The notes beneath the pieces are model-generated. The model saw only the letters and a program-made list of their open reading frames with translations. It had not been told where the DNA came from and did not search any database. From positions 1 through 64,000 of the forward strand of contig MU266433.1 in NCBI GenBank assembly GCA_021014945.1: DNA of 64,000 nucleotides, in the 5' to 3' direction. Position numbers and translations under genes: made by a program. Origin of the DNA: Leucogyrophana mollusca (lineage: Eukaryota > Basidiomycota > Agaricomycetes > Boletales). Shown here in pieces: positions 23,517 through 33,779 of this stretch (position 1 is its first letter; every line of letters starts with the position of its first letter).

Positions 23517-24572
23517 TCACTCGATATCCTGGAAAATGACCCCCTCCGACCAAGACTCATATTTATCCGCTGCAGCTAACAACTCTCTCCCCTTCTTTCG
23601 TAAAGATGCAAGACTAGCCTCGTGTATAGGCAATCTTAGAGGAGGGTCTTCGAGATACGCTACCCGATAAACTGCAGCAGCAAATTTATCGGGATCCCCG
23701 TTGAAGTAGGGCTTGACATTCGGGAATACGTTACGCCATGCAGCAGTAGGGAGGGATGGGTTCCTATAGGCAGGGTGCAAAGGTTCAATGACTGCGTTTT
23801 CGACTGGGGCGTTCGTACGAAACGGTCCGGGCTCTAGGATGATGATCTGGCAAGTTTCCGTCAACTTAATACACCGATGCTGAAGCGGGTGCTTACCTTG
23901 ATATTCCAGCTGGGGTCCAATTCACGGGACAACCCTTCACTTAGCCCTTCCAGAGCTGGAACAATGGCATGTTAGTGAACGAATGTTTGCCCACGCGAGT
24001 CCTAGCAGGCCCACCCACCAAATTTACTTCAGGGGATATTCAAACCGTTAATACCAAACTATGGTTGGTTCTACAGGACATCCGTACCTTGCGCAATAAT
24101 ACCCGACGCCTGGTGTGGACTCGATTCCGGAAAGCGACGACATCTGCAGAAGCCTGCCTCCTGCAGGACTGTTCTCCTCGCGGAAGAACCTAACGGCCTC
24201 CCTGCTGACATTTGCAGCTCCCCAGAAGTTCACCTCAAAGACATCGCGAGCCGTTTTGTCCCGCGTACCCTCGATCTCAGCGACAATGCCGAAACCAGCA
24301 TTGTTCAGCACAAAATCGACTCTCCCAAAGACAGATTTAGCTTGCGCGAAAGCAGCATCAATGTCGGCCTGCTTTGTGACGTCGAGCTTCACTACGAGCA
24401 ACCTATCGCGTGGGTAGCGGTCAACTAAGTCGGACAGAACATCCGGCTTGCGTAAAGTGGCCACCGCGATGTCTCCTTGCTGCAAGGCGAACTCGGTGAC
24501 AGACCGACCAAATCCAGTTGAAGCGCCAGTTACTAGATAGTTCGTTGTAAGTAGCGATATCACGGTATGCAT
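23517..24572 (-). CDS. Short-chain dehydrogenase/reductase (SDR)
   Basis: Exons 24572-24088, an 8-nt micro-exon 24026-24019, 23955-23897 and 23846-23517 give 293 aa. It has the classical SDR Rossmann features: TGASTGFG (cofactor-binding TGxxxGxG), NNAG (residues near 90), the catalytic Ser in MSSLSG, and YYCASK, where Tyr and Lys form YxxxK. The Lys codon is supplied only by the micro-exon (AG|TAAATTTG|CT), which restores the SKFALEGLSEGLSREL consensus. Both flanking introns (61 and 63 nt) have good ends and TATTAAC or CACTAAC branch sites. The C-terminal EPGPFRTN is typical. It likely performs NAD(P)H-dependent reduction of a carbonyl; the substrate is unknown. It lies just downstream of an al​pha-oxoamine synthase on the same strand. 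Confidence 0.82.
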
Positions 24573-25109
24573 GAACACCCACTTAACCAAACCTTGGGAC
24601 TGGACATCGAGGGTAGATGGGTGATCGTAGATAGGTTCAGGTTAAGAACAATTTACGAGGTGTCCGTTCAAAGCAAGATCTGTCGAGCAATATCGAGCAG
24701 TTCTCATCCCCCATGTACTTTATCTTGGGCGGTCTTTATATATGCGAGTACGGTCCCCCGGGCGAATGCCGGCTGATTGACCACGGTGCCGTGTAAAGTA
24801 CATGCTTATGGATACTGCTTGGCCGCAAGTAATGTACCCAAATTGTCTTAGGTTTGATGATGATGAACGCCCGTCCGATATACCCGGTTGATGGTTGATA
24901 CCTATAACACTAACTTTGTCGAACAACCCTCCTTCCGTGAATAGAAGATGCAGAATGACGCTCCAGCAGGCCCTAATTTGGATTTCACAGGAGTTGCACA
25001 GCGATGGACCAGGAGTTTCTGCGCATTGAGGGACGGTAGCCTAGCGCTCCGTGCCATACTATAGAATTTGTCTCGTTAAAGGTCAGAATCATAGCTTTCC
25101 ACTCAGAAG
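24573..25109. other. Intergenic between SDR and oxoamine synthase
   Basis: 537 bp containing the SDR upstream region and the synthase 3' flank. No gene was recognised. Confidence 0.45.
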
Positions 25110-26523
25110 TCAAAGCCGGGAACCCACAGAACGTCCGTTAATAAGTTTGGTCGATGTAGTCATAGGAATACCCTGCTCAGTCACCCACTGTAGCAACAAA
25201 GCCACGAAACAATCGATGTCCGCCTCCGTGTTACGGGCGTGGACGATCACACGAATTCTCGGCCGTTTAACGACAGGGATAGTGAACGCGGTCGCTCCAT
25301 AGCCGTGTGCCCAGAGGAACTCCACGAGACTGCGTGGGGAAGGTGTGAAGATGGGGATAATTGGCGAGCATAGCTCGAGATTGTCCACGTCCTGGAGTAC
25401 TGTGCTCTCATTCAAGCACAATACGTCCTTGGGGACTTGACTCAGTTCCCGAGTGAGATGTTTGGTCGCGTAGCGAGCAATGCTATCAAGACGTCGACGA
25501 AGCTGCAGATGGTTCCAGCTCAGTGCCGAAAGCGCGTAAAGAGGCGAGAAACTTACCTGAGATCCTCGTTCACCTGAGATAACGTCAAATGCAGAGTTGA
25601 TAGCGTGAATGTCGAGAAAGGGAAGTGACGTGGAAAATATGAAGTTGTTGGCGAAATTCATTAAGTAATGGCGAACTAGCGAAGATGTCAAAATGACACC
25701 TGCATCATGTTGATCAGTGATCCTTCATCGGGCCAGAGGGAAAGGGAGCTTCACCTCCTTGGACTCCGACCCCTTTGCCAAAAGTATGCACAACTGTGTG
25801 AACACGGCCGCCCAAACCGAGATGTGCGACGTAACCCCTACCATCAGGGCCACAGGTGCCCGTCGTGTGTGATTCATCGACAACTATATGTGCATGACCG
25901 GCGGGCACAAAATCCTCGACTACCTGCACGATCTCTCTCAAAGGAGAGAAATCGCCATCCATGCTGTATAAACTCTCAACGCAGACAAACACGGTAGCGT
26001 CACCAGTCACTATCAGTGGATGTTTCCTGAGGGTGTCTTGGAGGCACGTTTGGAACGCAGTGACGGAGTTGTGCGCAAAGCGATACACAGCCCCACGAGC
26101 ATGAGAAAGGCGAAAACCTTCTCGGCAAGACATGTGTATGAGCTCGTCACATATGATTACGTCGTTGGCTTGGGGTACTGATCCAAAGAAAGCGACGTTT
26201 GCGTTGTAGCCAGTATTGCATACCAGCGCAGACGGAGCATCGTAGTAGCGCTGGAGACGACGTTCCAAAGCGTTGTATACTTCAGAATTTCCAGTTCCAA
26301 GTCGCACACCTGAAGAACCGAGGACGTGGAAGGCGTCGCTGATTTGAGTAAGGAACCGTTCTCGCAAAAAAGAGTCGGTGGTGAGTGATAGGTAGTCATT
26401 AGAGAAGAGATCGGGAGCAGAAGACGGAAGAGGTTCGATGAGGTCAAAGACAGTCATCCCAGACTGCGCCCGGCGGGCAATAGCTTGGCTAAGAGCACGC
26501 GCAAGAGGGGTGCCTTCGTCCAT
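25110..26523 (-). CDS. PLP-dependent alpha-oxoamine synthase (AONS/KAPA synthase-like)
   Basis: Exons 26523-25755, 25699-25557 and 25502-25110 give 434 aa, near the usual length of bacterial 8-amino-7-oxononanoate synthases. Motifs in order: FSNDYLSL, GSSGVRLGTGNSEVYNALE, the stacking His in IICDELIHMS, SMDGDFSPL, the cofactor-binding Asp in VVDESHTTG, GPDGRG and the PLP lysine in HTFGKGVGVQGG. The segment NFANNFIFSTSLP follows. These place it in the family that condenses an amino acid with an acyl-CoA (AONS, 2-amino-3-ketobutyrate ligase, ALAS, serine palmitoyltransferase). The cytosolic-length N terminus and lack of a transmembrane helix argue against serine palmitoyltransferase. Biotin precursor synthesis or a specialised metabolite are both possible. 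The second intron is 54 nt and contains no stop in frame. Confidence 0.78.
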
Positions 26524-27645
26524 GGTGAGTCTGCAATGAAGCCGAGGTGGCTCAACGATAGTCCTTTTAAGACAAGTCATGAGCCCTATATCGTGTCCGT
26601 ATACATGTAGTCGGCGCTTTTGAGCAGTACGAACTTTATTCGACGTCTCTTCGGACGTTCTCCACGGAACATCAATATCAGCCTTCGGGGAGCTTTTGAA
26701 CTATTTTATAATGGATCACTAGATATCGAAGACTCGAAGGAAGATTTGAAAAGCTCACCGACTTGGATGCACATACATTTGCGGAATGGAAGACGGCAGG
26801 ATCTGTCAGCAACAGTGATCTGTACACACCTGCAAAGTTGCGGCGATAGAAGATTCAGCGTGGATTTCAGAAAATTGCATACCGAATAGCCATGCCAAGT
26901 TGAAGTAGGCCCCCCTGTGGCGGATAGAAGACCAATAAAGGATGTAAACTGTTCTCCGATCAACCTACTGGCTCAAATGTCGAAAAACAAAGTTGTCGCT
27001 CTTGGACCAGACCACTTACTGTGGCCGGGGCGGAGGCAACAAGGATCAGTCTCTGAAACAAGGTTATAAATCCCGACGGACCCCACAAGAAATGAAAACC
27101 CCCGACATATTGATAGCGATTTTTTTTATCATCGCTGCCAGTATGAGTCTGTGATGAGTTCTTTCTGGTGCACTCGTCGATAGGCAGAAACCAGTCAGAA
27201 ACCACTGTACCATAGTAAACCGTGTGCAAGAATCAACGCTAGAAGGTAAGTACCCCCCGATCGGACAGGGAAAGGCTGGCGGTGAACACTGAGAACTGAC
27301 GACCTTTATGGTTGCTGGCTAGCTAAAAGTAGTGGATCAGGTACTTCCAGTGTTAAGAACGGGCCTTCATAGCTTCATCTCGCCCGATGAACGCACACGC
27401 GGAGGCTCCTGTTGATACTTGCACCAAAAGCGTCGTCAAAGTGACGGAATGTAGCTCGAAACCAGCAAAGATGTGCAACGACCCAAGATGACTTGCCGAC
27501 ATTAGATACAAGTAGATCATACTGCTACTACACCACTTCCACTCTTTTCTCAAGATATATCGATCACATCGTCGCATTTATCATGGCCATGATAAATGGT
27601 ACTTAGGGTCAGTCAACCTCTCATGGTGTTGCCCTTGTCGCGCTG
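26524..27645. other. Intergenic, no gene recognised
   Basis: 1.1 kb upstream of the oxoamine synthase and downstream of DUF6534 copy B. Open frames (for example 26620-26889 +, 26960-27229 -) carry no motif. Confidence 0.4.
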
Positions 27646-29588
27646 TCATAGTACTATGGGGGAGCCAGGATCGAGTGAGCGGCCTCGGTCCTTGTCAGCC
27701 TTCGACCTCTGCGGTACTTCGTCCGGATCAAAGCTTTGTCGTGCAGCCTTCGTGGGCGCAGTTGTCGCAGTGCCAGGCTGGCGCAACAAAGAAAACGATG
27801 CGTTAGTTTGTGAAAAAAGCCGTTAGTGCTAGAGACCATACCTGACCGCGAGAGGCATGGGGGTGGACGTATACCGGGGTCATAATGAAAGTATCACTAT
27901 CTTGACTCGAATTTGGCCGAGCTCTTATAAGTTTCCGCGCGTTGAGGTTAGCGAGGACCGTGTTGCAGTACAGTGGACACAGGGGGAAGTAAAGCGCAAC
28001 ATAAATCAGGTTGTCTTTGTAGACGAGGATCTGGATTTTCGATCGGATGAGCGGCACGACGATTCCAAAGGACATGGAGCTTACGGTGATCAGAGTAAAG
28101 ATTGCAAATAACGCTGTCCATATCCCGGTGTTGATCGAGAGAATCGCAAGTTTTTGGAGGATACTTCTCGATCTGCAAGATAATTAACAAGCTTTAGCAT
28201 GCCAAACAGGCGGGCAACGAATGACTAGTGCTCTGTACCGAGGAAGCGCGCTCTCTCGGCTCGCGTAGAGCAAATAAACAAGCCCGGCTGCAATGCTGAT
28301 GTCCACGCCAGCCGCGGTACCTTGCACAGCAGTGAATATACTCTGAAATGGAGAACTGGCTATGAGTCCCGGTAACTGGTGGGAGCCGATCAACGACATA
28401 CAGAAAGCTTGACGGACACGAGAGCCTGATCAGTGGGCGTAATCGTTCTGGTTTATGTGATCAAGAAGATGAATGAAAGAGGTACAAACATCACTTACCC
28501 AAGTGCTATGAAGGCTGGTACGTGTGCGCTGGTATCAGCAGTCACCGGCACCGGCATATCGAACACATACCAAGGCCGCCCGCTGCGGGGATATCAGTCT
28601 TGCTAGAAAACGATTAAATGACCGAGGACAGACCTAATTCAAATGTAGCTAGTGGAGCCTGGCATCACAATGGATCAATCTCGGCGAAGATGAAGCCTGA
28701 AAACGAAGAAACTTACAAGCAAAGCAAAGAATATCCATTTTCTGCCGCTGACTGCAAGAAAGCGTAAGTCGAAGATTCCGAAGAAAATTGAAGGGAAACA
28801 TCTAACATTGCCAAATGCGATACGTGAAAAATGTCTGCGAAGGAAGGGCTACCAAGGACTGAGGAGGCTATTAGGGGCGAGTGCCAGGCACGAAACGACA
28901 TACATGACTTACGGTAAGCAGGACCTGCCACTGACGTTGATATACTCATTAACACGCTCTTTATATCCGAGGTTTACACGTACGATATATTCACTGATGA
29001 GTTAATCGATGGTGTCAACAAAGGATACCTTCAATACACAAGTGAACGTAAACTTACGGAACGACGGTCTCGACGCGTGCATAGTTGCAAAAGTCGGTTA
29101 TGAGAGATGTGTAAACTTGTATCGGGGTGAGACCTGGAACGAGGAGGATAAATGGCGCAGCTTTACCTCCGTCGACAATAAGGACCTCGTGAGTGGTATC
29201 TACCAGCCTGGTCCCAACAACGACTCAGCACGGACTTGGACGAGGGCTTGGAGAGAGAAACTTGCCACAGCCATATGACCTGGAAATAATATAATCAACT
29301 TGGCGGATGACAATAAGTGCAACAAAAACGCGTACAAGAACTTTCAAAATCGTGCTATCGTTGGGGTAACTGCAAGGTGGTCACTTTCAGTCTCATTTAT
29401 GCTTCTCCAACGCTCACTTCACGAAGTATATCAGGCTGGATGGAAGCTTAGTTTAGATTAGGCTTGCGTAGAAAGAGAACGGCTGACGATTGCATGCATG
29501 TCGTTCCCCAAAGTGCAACAGAAACGAAAGTCGCAAGGAGTTCCGCACCATACGTCGTGCCGAGTGGGAAGGGCTGCACGGTGCTCAT
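27646..29588 (-). CDS. DUF6534-family multi-pass membrane protein (copy B)
   Basis: Inverted relative of the gene at 14795-16691, with start ATG at 29588. Joined exons read VQPFPLGTTYGAELLATFVS, YFVNYPNDSTILKVL, VDTTHEVLIVDGVYTSLI, SQTFFTYRIWQ, FTAVQGTAAGVDISIAAGLV, RSILQKLAILSINTGIWTAL, FAIFTLIT and PLCPLYCNTVLANLNAR. The last exon is polar and ends at 27646 (SLDPGSPIVL). DUF6534 is a fungal seven-helix family without known function. Micro-exons and intron positions agree with copy A, including the same ambiguous GC or GT donor (CT|GTG|GCAAGT). Exons between the first cytoplasmic loop and SQTFF could not be settled, so a hidden break remains possible. Confidence 0.7.
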
Positions 29589-30539
29589 TGCGGCGAAATA
29601 GCGTGCAAGAGTTTGCCGACGATGATATTTCTGTTCCTCGTGGGTGAATGAGGTTACAACTTCGTGGCTCGTGTGATAATGTCCTGGAGGCTCGGAACCT
29701 GCGAAGTGAGTATTTGAACCAAAGAGCAGATCCTGTCGTGGCTGGAGACGCGAAGGTGCTGGTGAATGAGCACCCGATTAGTTGTGGGAAGATGATAGAC
29801 AGCGGAACTGATGAATCTGATGATCATGATGGTGCACAGCTGCGACCAAAGACGTATACCTTTCTGCAGATGCCAAGTCGGAGTCCGAGGTGTTTGGGGG
29901 CACATCTGATGCACTTTCGCACAAGGAAGCACGAAAAAGAACTCACCAGCGCCGGCGTTGAACTTCGATCCAAATTTATAGTGGCGCCACCTTGGCGCAA
30001 CCCAAAGCATTGAACTTTTCTCGTTCGTCGAGCGGCAACGTAGAGGGGTCTCTCAGTGACGGAAGATAATGGGAAGTCCTTGCGACGCAAGTTGTATTCA
30101 TTGTGAGTCCCAATAACAGCACCCTGCATTTGCTTGTGATTGGTGAGGAGGAAAGCTGCAGACGCCACCTCTGAACAAAACAAACTGACGCCAGGTGCTA
30201 GGTTAGGGTCAGCACACAATATCTATCTCTCTCGGATGCCCTTGCAACTTGGACCTGGACCACCAGGCCGCTTTGTCGCGTCCTTACGCTTTGCGTACTA
30301 GCCATTTGTCGCGCAAAACAACCCGATAGGTCTCTCCAAAACATGGCGCCACTCCAGGGGATATTGATGAGCATCGATGTACTCGGTGGCGCTTCACCCC
30401 AATAAACCTACATACAAGCTTCCCCCTCGGCTCTGCCTATTTCGACCAGAGAACCTGACAGCCAGGGCCGTAACCTTTCCCCAATATTAGGGAAGCGTAC
30501 AACTGCAGGCCATTGTTCACAAGTGCCTCAGTAATCGGT
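29589..30539. other. Intergenic, no gene recognised
   Basis: 950 bp upstream of DUF6534 copy B. Open frames at 29648-30013 (+) and 29824-30219 (-) have no motif and no plausible partner exon. Confidence 0.4.
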
Positions 30540-31180
30540 ATCCGGATCACCTCTACTCTCATCGAAGACTCGGACGTGACGATAGTCAACATAAATTTAA
30601 TCACATGCGTGTCGAGTAATATGAACCCGATCCGGAACCATTTTTATTGTCCATTTTCTCGCAACAGTCCAGCGCGTGGCTTCCCCTCGCTTATATCCAA
30701 GCTCCTGTTTGGAGGATGGTCAGTCAACTTCATGACCGTGATTGTGAACCTGACCATTGGACCACAGGTGCCCGCAAGCTATTCAGGGTTCCTGGCCCAC
30801 CTAAATTCCCGGAAGAGCTTTGAGGTCGTAGATTACCCCCCATTCTCATGTAGCCCGCCCCCAACAACTCCATGGCTTGACCGGGCTATGGGGCGTCATC
30901 GTACGGCCTTCATTGGGCCCGGAAGCCTCTGGCCGCCGTCGAGGCAACCGCGATTGTAGTGATGTATATCTATTACGCTTCCCCGGCGTCTACGATGAAT
31001 GTTGCTGCCAGGCTGGTGTCAGATGAGGGAAGTTGGCATGTACAATCTTTTCGTCTTCACAGGCTTTCTTCACCTAAACTAGGTGAGAACCATGTTGATA
31101 CGTACATGGGTGTTGCGTCGGGGTATGCGCAGGCCTTCATTTGCAGTGTTGGTATCTTTTCTAGTTCTATGTCTACACGA
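30540..31180 (+). pseudogene. Decayed multi-pass family copy 4
   Basis: Short, frame-shifting matches to the 8106/21492 family occur in the right order. SDVTIVNIN corresponds to the conserved DVTAVSY lumenal segment. A nucleotide match to the TFSQEFSAWLLPYLALISQLPFG block lies near 30650-30715. LTIGPQVPASYSGFLAHLNS corresponds to LTVGSPVLAGYSMFLTLLNA, and SPKLGEN..GVASGYAQAFICSVGIFSSSMST corresponds to the C-terminal helix and SDSVST end. The roughly 1 kb between the second and the last helices is deleted and frames change at least twice. This is an old relic. Confidence 0.65.
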
Positions 31181-31229
31181 TGTGTTGCAAGGTCCTCATT
31201 CTCTGATCCCCTTGTACTTCATCTCTACC

Positions 31230-32746
31230 TCACCGAATTGTTCTTGCCCCCTCCATCCCGTTCTTTACCGACTCCAGGATTTCGAAATTTGCCTTCCGAC
31301 GCTCCTCGACAACCCCGCCAAGAGCCTCTTCGAACCATCGCTCGCCTTCAGGAACGTCACGCCACCCGCCCCGGAGAAAATGTATGTACTTCTTCATATT
31401 ACCGGCCGGGGCGACACGAAGGCCCTGAGCTTGAGCCCAATGGGGCGGAGGGTGGGCGGGAGAGAAAGAAGCAACGTTCGAATCTGCGCTCGGTGGTTTC
31501 GAAAAGCCTTCGCAGGCCAAAACGATGGCAGGAGGGACTGATATGCGGCCATGTTTAAAACAAACATAGGAGATCGCCACACAATAGAGGGTCGCGCCGT
31601 CAGGCTCGTCACCCCGTGACTGAGCTATGGCAAGTGCTTTCATCGCCTTGGCGGTCTTATCCGCCTGTGAATGACAGTCCGCTTCAAAAACGTTACTTGG
31701 TGTGACAGGCGTGGAATGCCCTTTCGTAGACGTGTTCAGAGAAATTGTAGGTGCACCATGATTGCGATTAGATCCTGGCGTCGACTGTGATGCCTTCGAG
31801 GCAACAGATTTCTTGTTCGACGACACGAAGCGGGATATTACATACATCTGGGTAAGGTTATGTGGACTGTACTCGAAGAGGTTAGAACAACAGACATACC
31901 CATTTGTGATCCCACGCTCCGAAGGTCATTCTAATCTCGTAGCTGGCGAAGATCGGGATCTCGCGGATGAAGTGGTAGTGCGTGGCTAAATAATTCAGAC
32001 AAGCATTTGTTCGGAAAGATCCCAGTGGAAGCGATATTGAGAACTTACATGCAAGGCCTACCCAGCCACCGCTCCTCCCAAACGCTGGGAAAGCGTTTAG
32101 AGCAGTTTTGAGACGAGCGGAATCCAGGATCTTTATTGACATGAACCATATGACTGCCTGTGTAAGACAAAACGATGCATACCTTGGCGTAACTGGAGTT
32201 GCTCAGATGCCCATAACAGTCGGAGTCGTCTAATCCTATTCGACGTAACTGTTCAGTGGAAATCCGCGTGCTAGTGACTCTGCATAGTGGAGTGCATGGT
32301 CACGGGAAATGCAAGTTGGGGACTTACCCGCCCAACTCTTGTGGACCGTTACCATCTCAAACGGGTTCATGCCGACTGGACATAAGGATTCAACCCAGTC
32401 ATCGAGAACTTTCGTTCGTGTGGCTTTTGGCGTAAAGAAAAGCCGCAGGTAGAGCAAATAGTAGCGGATTTTGACGGCCCCAATGGGAAAGAAGACGCGA
32501 ACTATGTTCGATAGCAATGGTCAGCGTTAACGCCCGTGCGACCGACACTGAAACAGACTTGGACGACGTACTGTGCCATGCGAAAGGTAGAGACCGGAAA
32601 TTAGCAAGCAGGACTAGAAAGCACAAGTACTTGACCACAATTTGCACGGACCGCGACCGCGGGGATACTCGTTGGAAGAGTCCGGTAGATATCGCAGATA
32701 GCTTGGTGAGCGCTTCCAATCGATCCTTACTTCTGAAGGACGCCAT
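31230..32746 (-). CDS. THEM6-like thioesterase (hotdog fold), membrane-anchored
   Basis: Exons 32746-32572, 32501-32328, 32235-32183, 32130-32049, 31985-31900 and 31847-31230 give 395 aa, and all joins keep frame. An N-terminal hydrophobic segment (VVKYLCFLVLLANF, about residues 42-56) suggests a membrane anchor. The hotdog region reads PVGMNPFEMVTVHKSWAG, DSDCYGHLSNSSYAKILDSA (D..GHLSN is the position of the hotdog catalytic motif), GGWVGLASTHYHFIREIPIF and FGAWDHKWMYVISRF. A disordered insert with Ser/Thr follows, then DGATLYCVAISYVCFKHGR, PPAIVLACEGF and WRDVPEGERWFEEALGG, a C-terminal block seen in basidiomycete members of this family. It may hydrolyse acyl-CoA or a related thioester; the substrate is unknown. 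Confidence 0.75.
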
Positions 32747-33779
32747 TCTCGAGACGGGATTTATACGTCTACTCGTCAACGCCACGAAGATGGGTCACTC
32801 AGATGCTACTGACGATGCCGGTGAGTGCTGGATGTGAGTTTTTCGAGTCAACGAATGGTTCCACATCATCCATATCAACCCGTGTCCCCACATGGGACAG
32901 TGATGCAGGTGATTAAGGGAGACCGGTATCAGGTGCATTACGCGAAGATATTCATGTGTTTCGTGGGTTACAACGTTGCCGCTTGTGCCGTTCCACTGCG
33001 CGTGAATACCCGTTAGATTCCCGCGCACCTTGTGTCCCTCAAAGCCACAAGTTGATTCATGCGACGAATGATGTCGCTTGAAGCCGAGAAAAGAGCTGGT
33101 GGGAGGTACAATCTCCTCAATCCCGATGACGTGTCTCCAAAGCCATCGGTAATAATTAAGTATGCTACAACATCGACGCCTCCAATGAGCAGCTGTTGGT
33201 ACAAAATACTCAGCCTGCTTGAGTTGCGGCGTAGCCTACCTTCACCTCTTTCGCTGTGCCGTTCAAGCATCCGCGCAACTCGGTAGCTTCTAGTTGAGAA
33301 CGAGAACACTTTGCTTGCGGCGCCAAGTCGGAGTCGGAGCGCACTTTTGAGGGGTCGGCCGGTGCCGGCTGGGAGCACCTGGCGGCGATAGGGGCCAAAT
33401 AACACTCCGTCACGACGAGCATCTGGTATCCCCAGATGGACTTCGGGATGAAATTAACGGTCACGGTTTTTGTGACATGGACGGAGGCATCGATTTCGAG
33501 CATATCTAACACAAAGTGATTACCCAGAACTGAAGCCCTTTCGAGGTTCAAGCTGACTACCTATGACAGTACATAGATTAGTATGGGACACGCGCGTACT
33601 TGTATTGAATGGCTTGTTGATGTAAGACTCAGCTATCACTTGTTCTTGCGGATTGGCATCTACTTCCGCATCTGCCCTTTGTCTGCTGCGTATATGGTCG
33701 GTGGGCCAGGAAGGAGCATTGGTCATGTCGGCCAAATCCCCAACAACCTAATGATCGTGTACCATACACACCGCCATGC
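32747..33779. other. Intergenic, no gene recognised
   Basis: 1 kb between the divergent thioesterase (-) and BTB (+) genes. Open frames at 33013-33405 and 33210-33551 (-) have no recognisable motif. A coding relic cannot be ruled out. Confidence 0.35.

Noticed and set aside
24048..24087. C-terminal extension YGCPVEPTIVWY on the SDR exon 1 frame
   Set aside because: This is read-through into intron 1; splicing to the micro-exon restores the family sequence.
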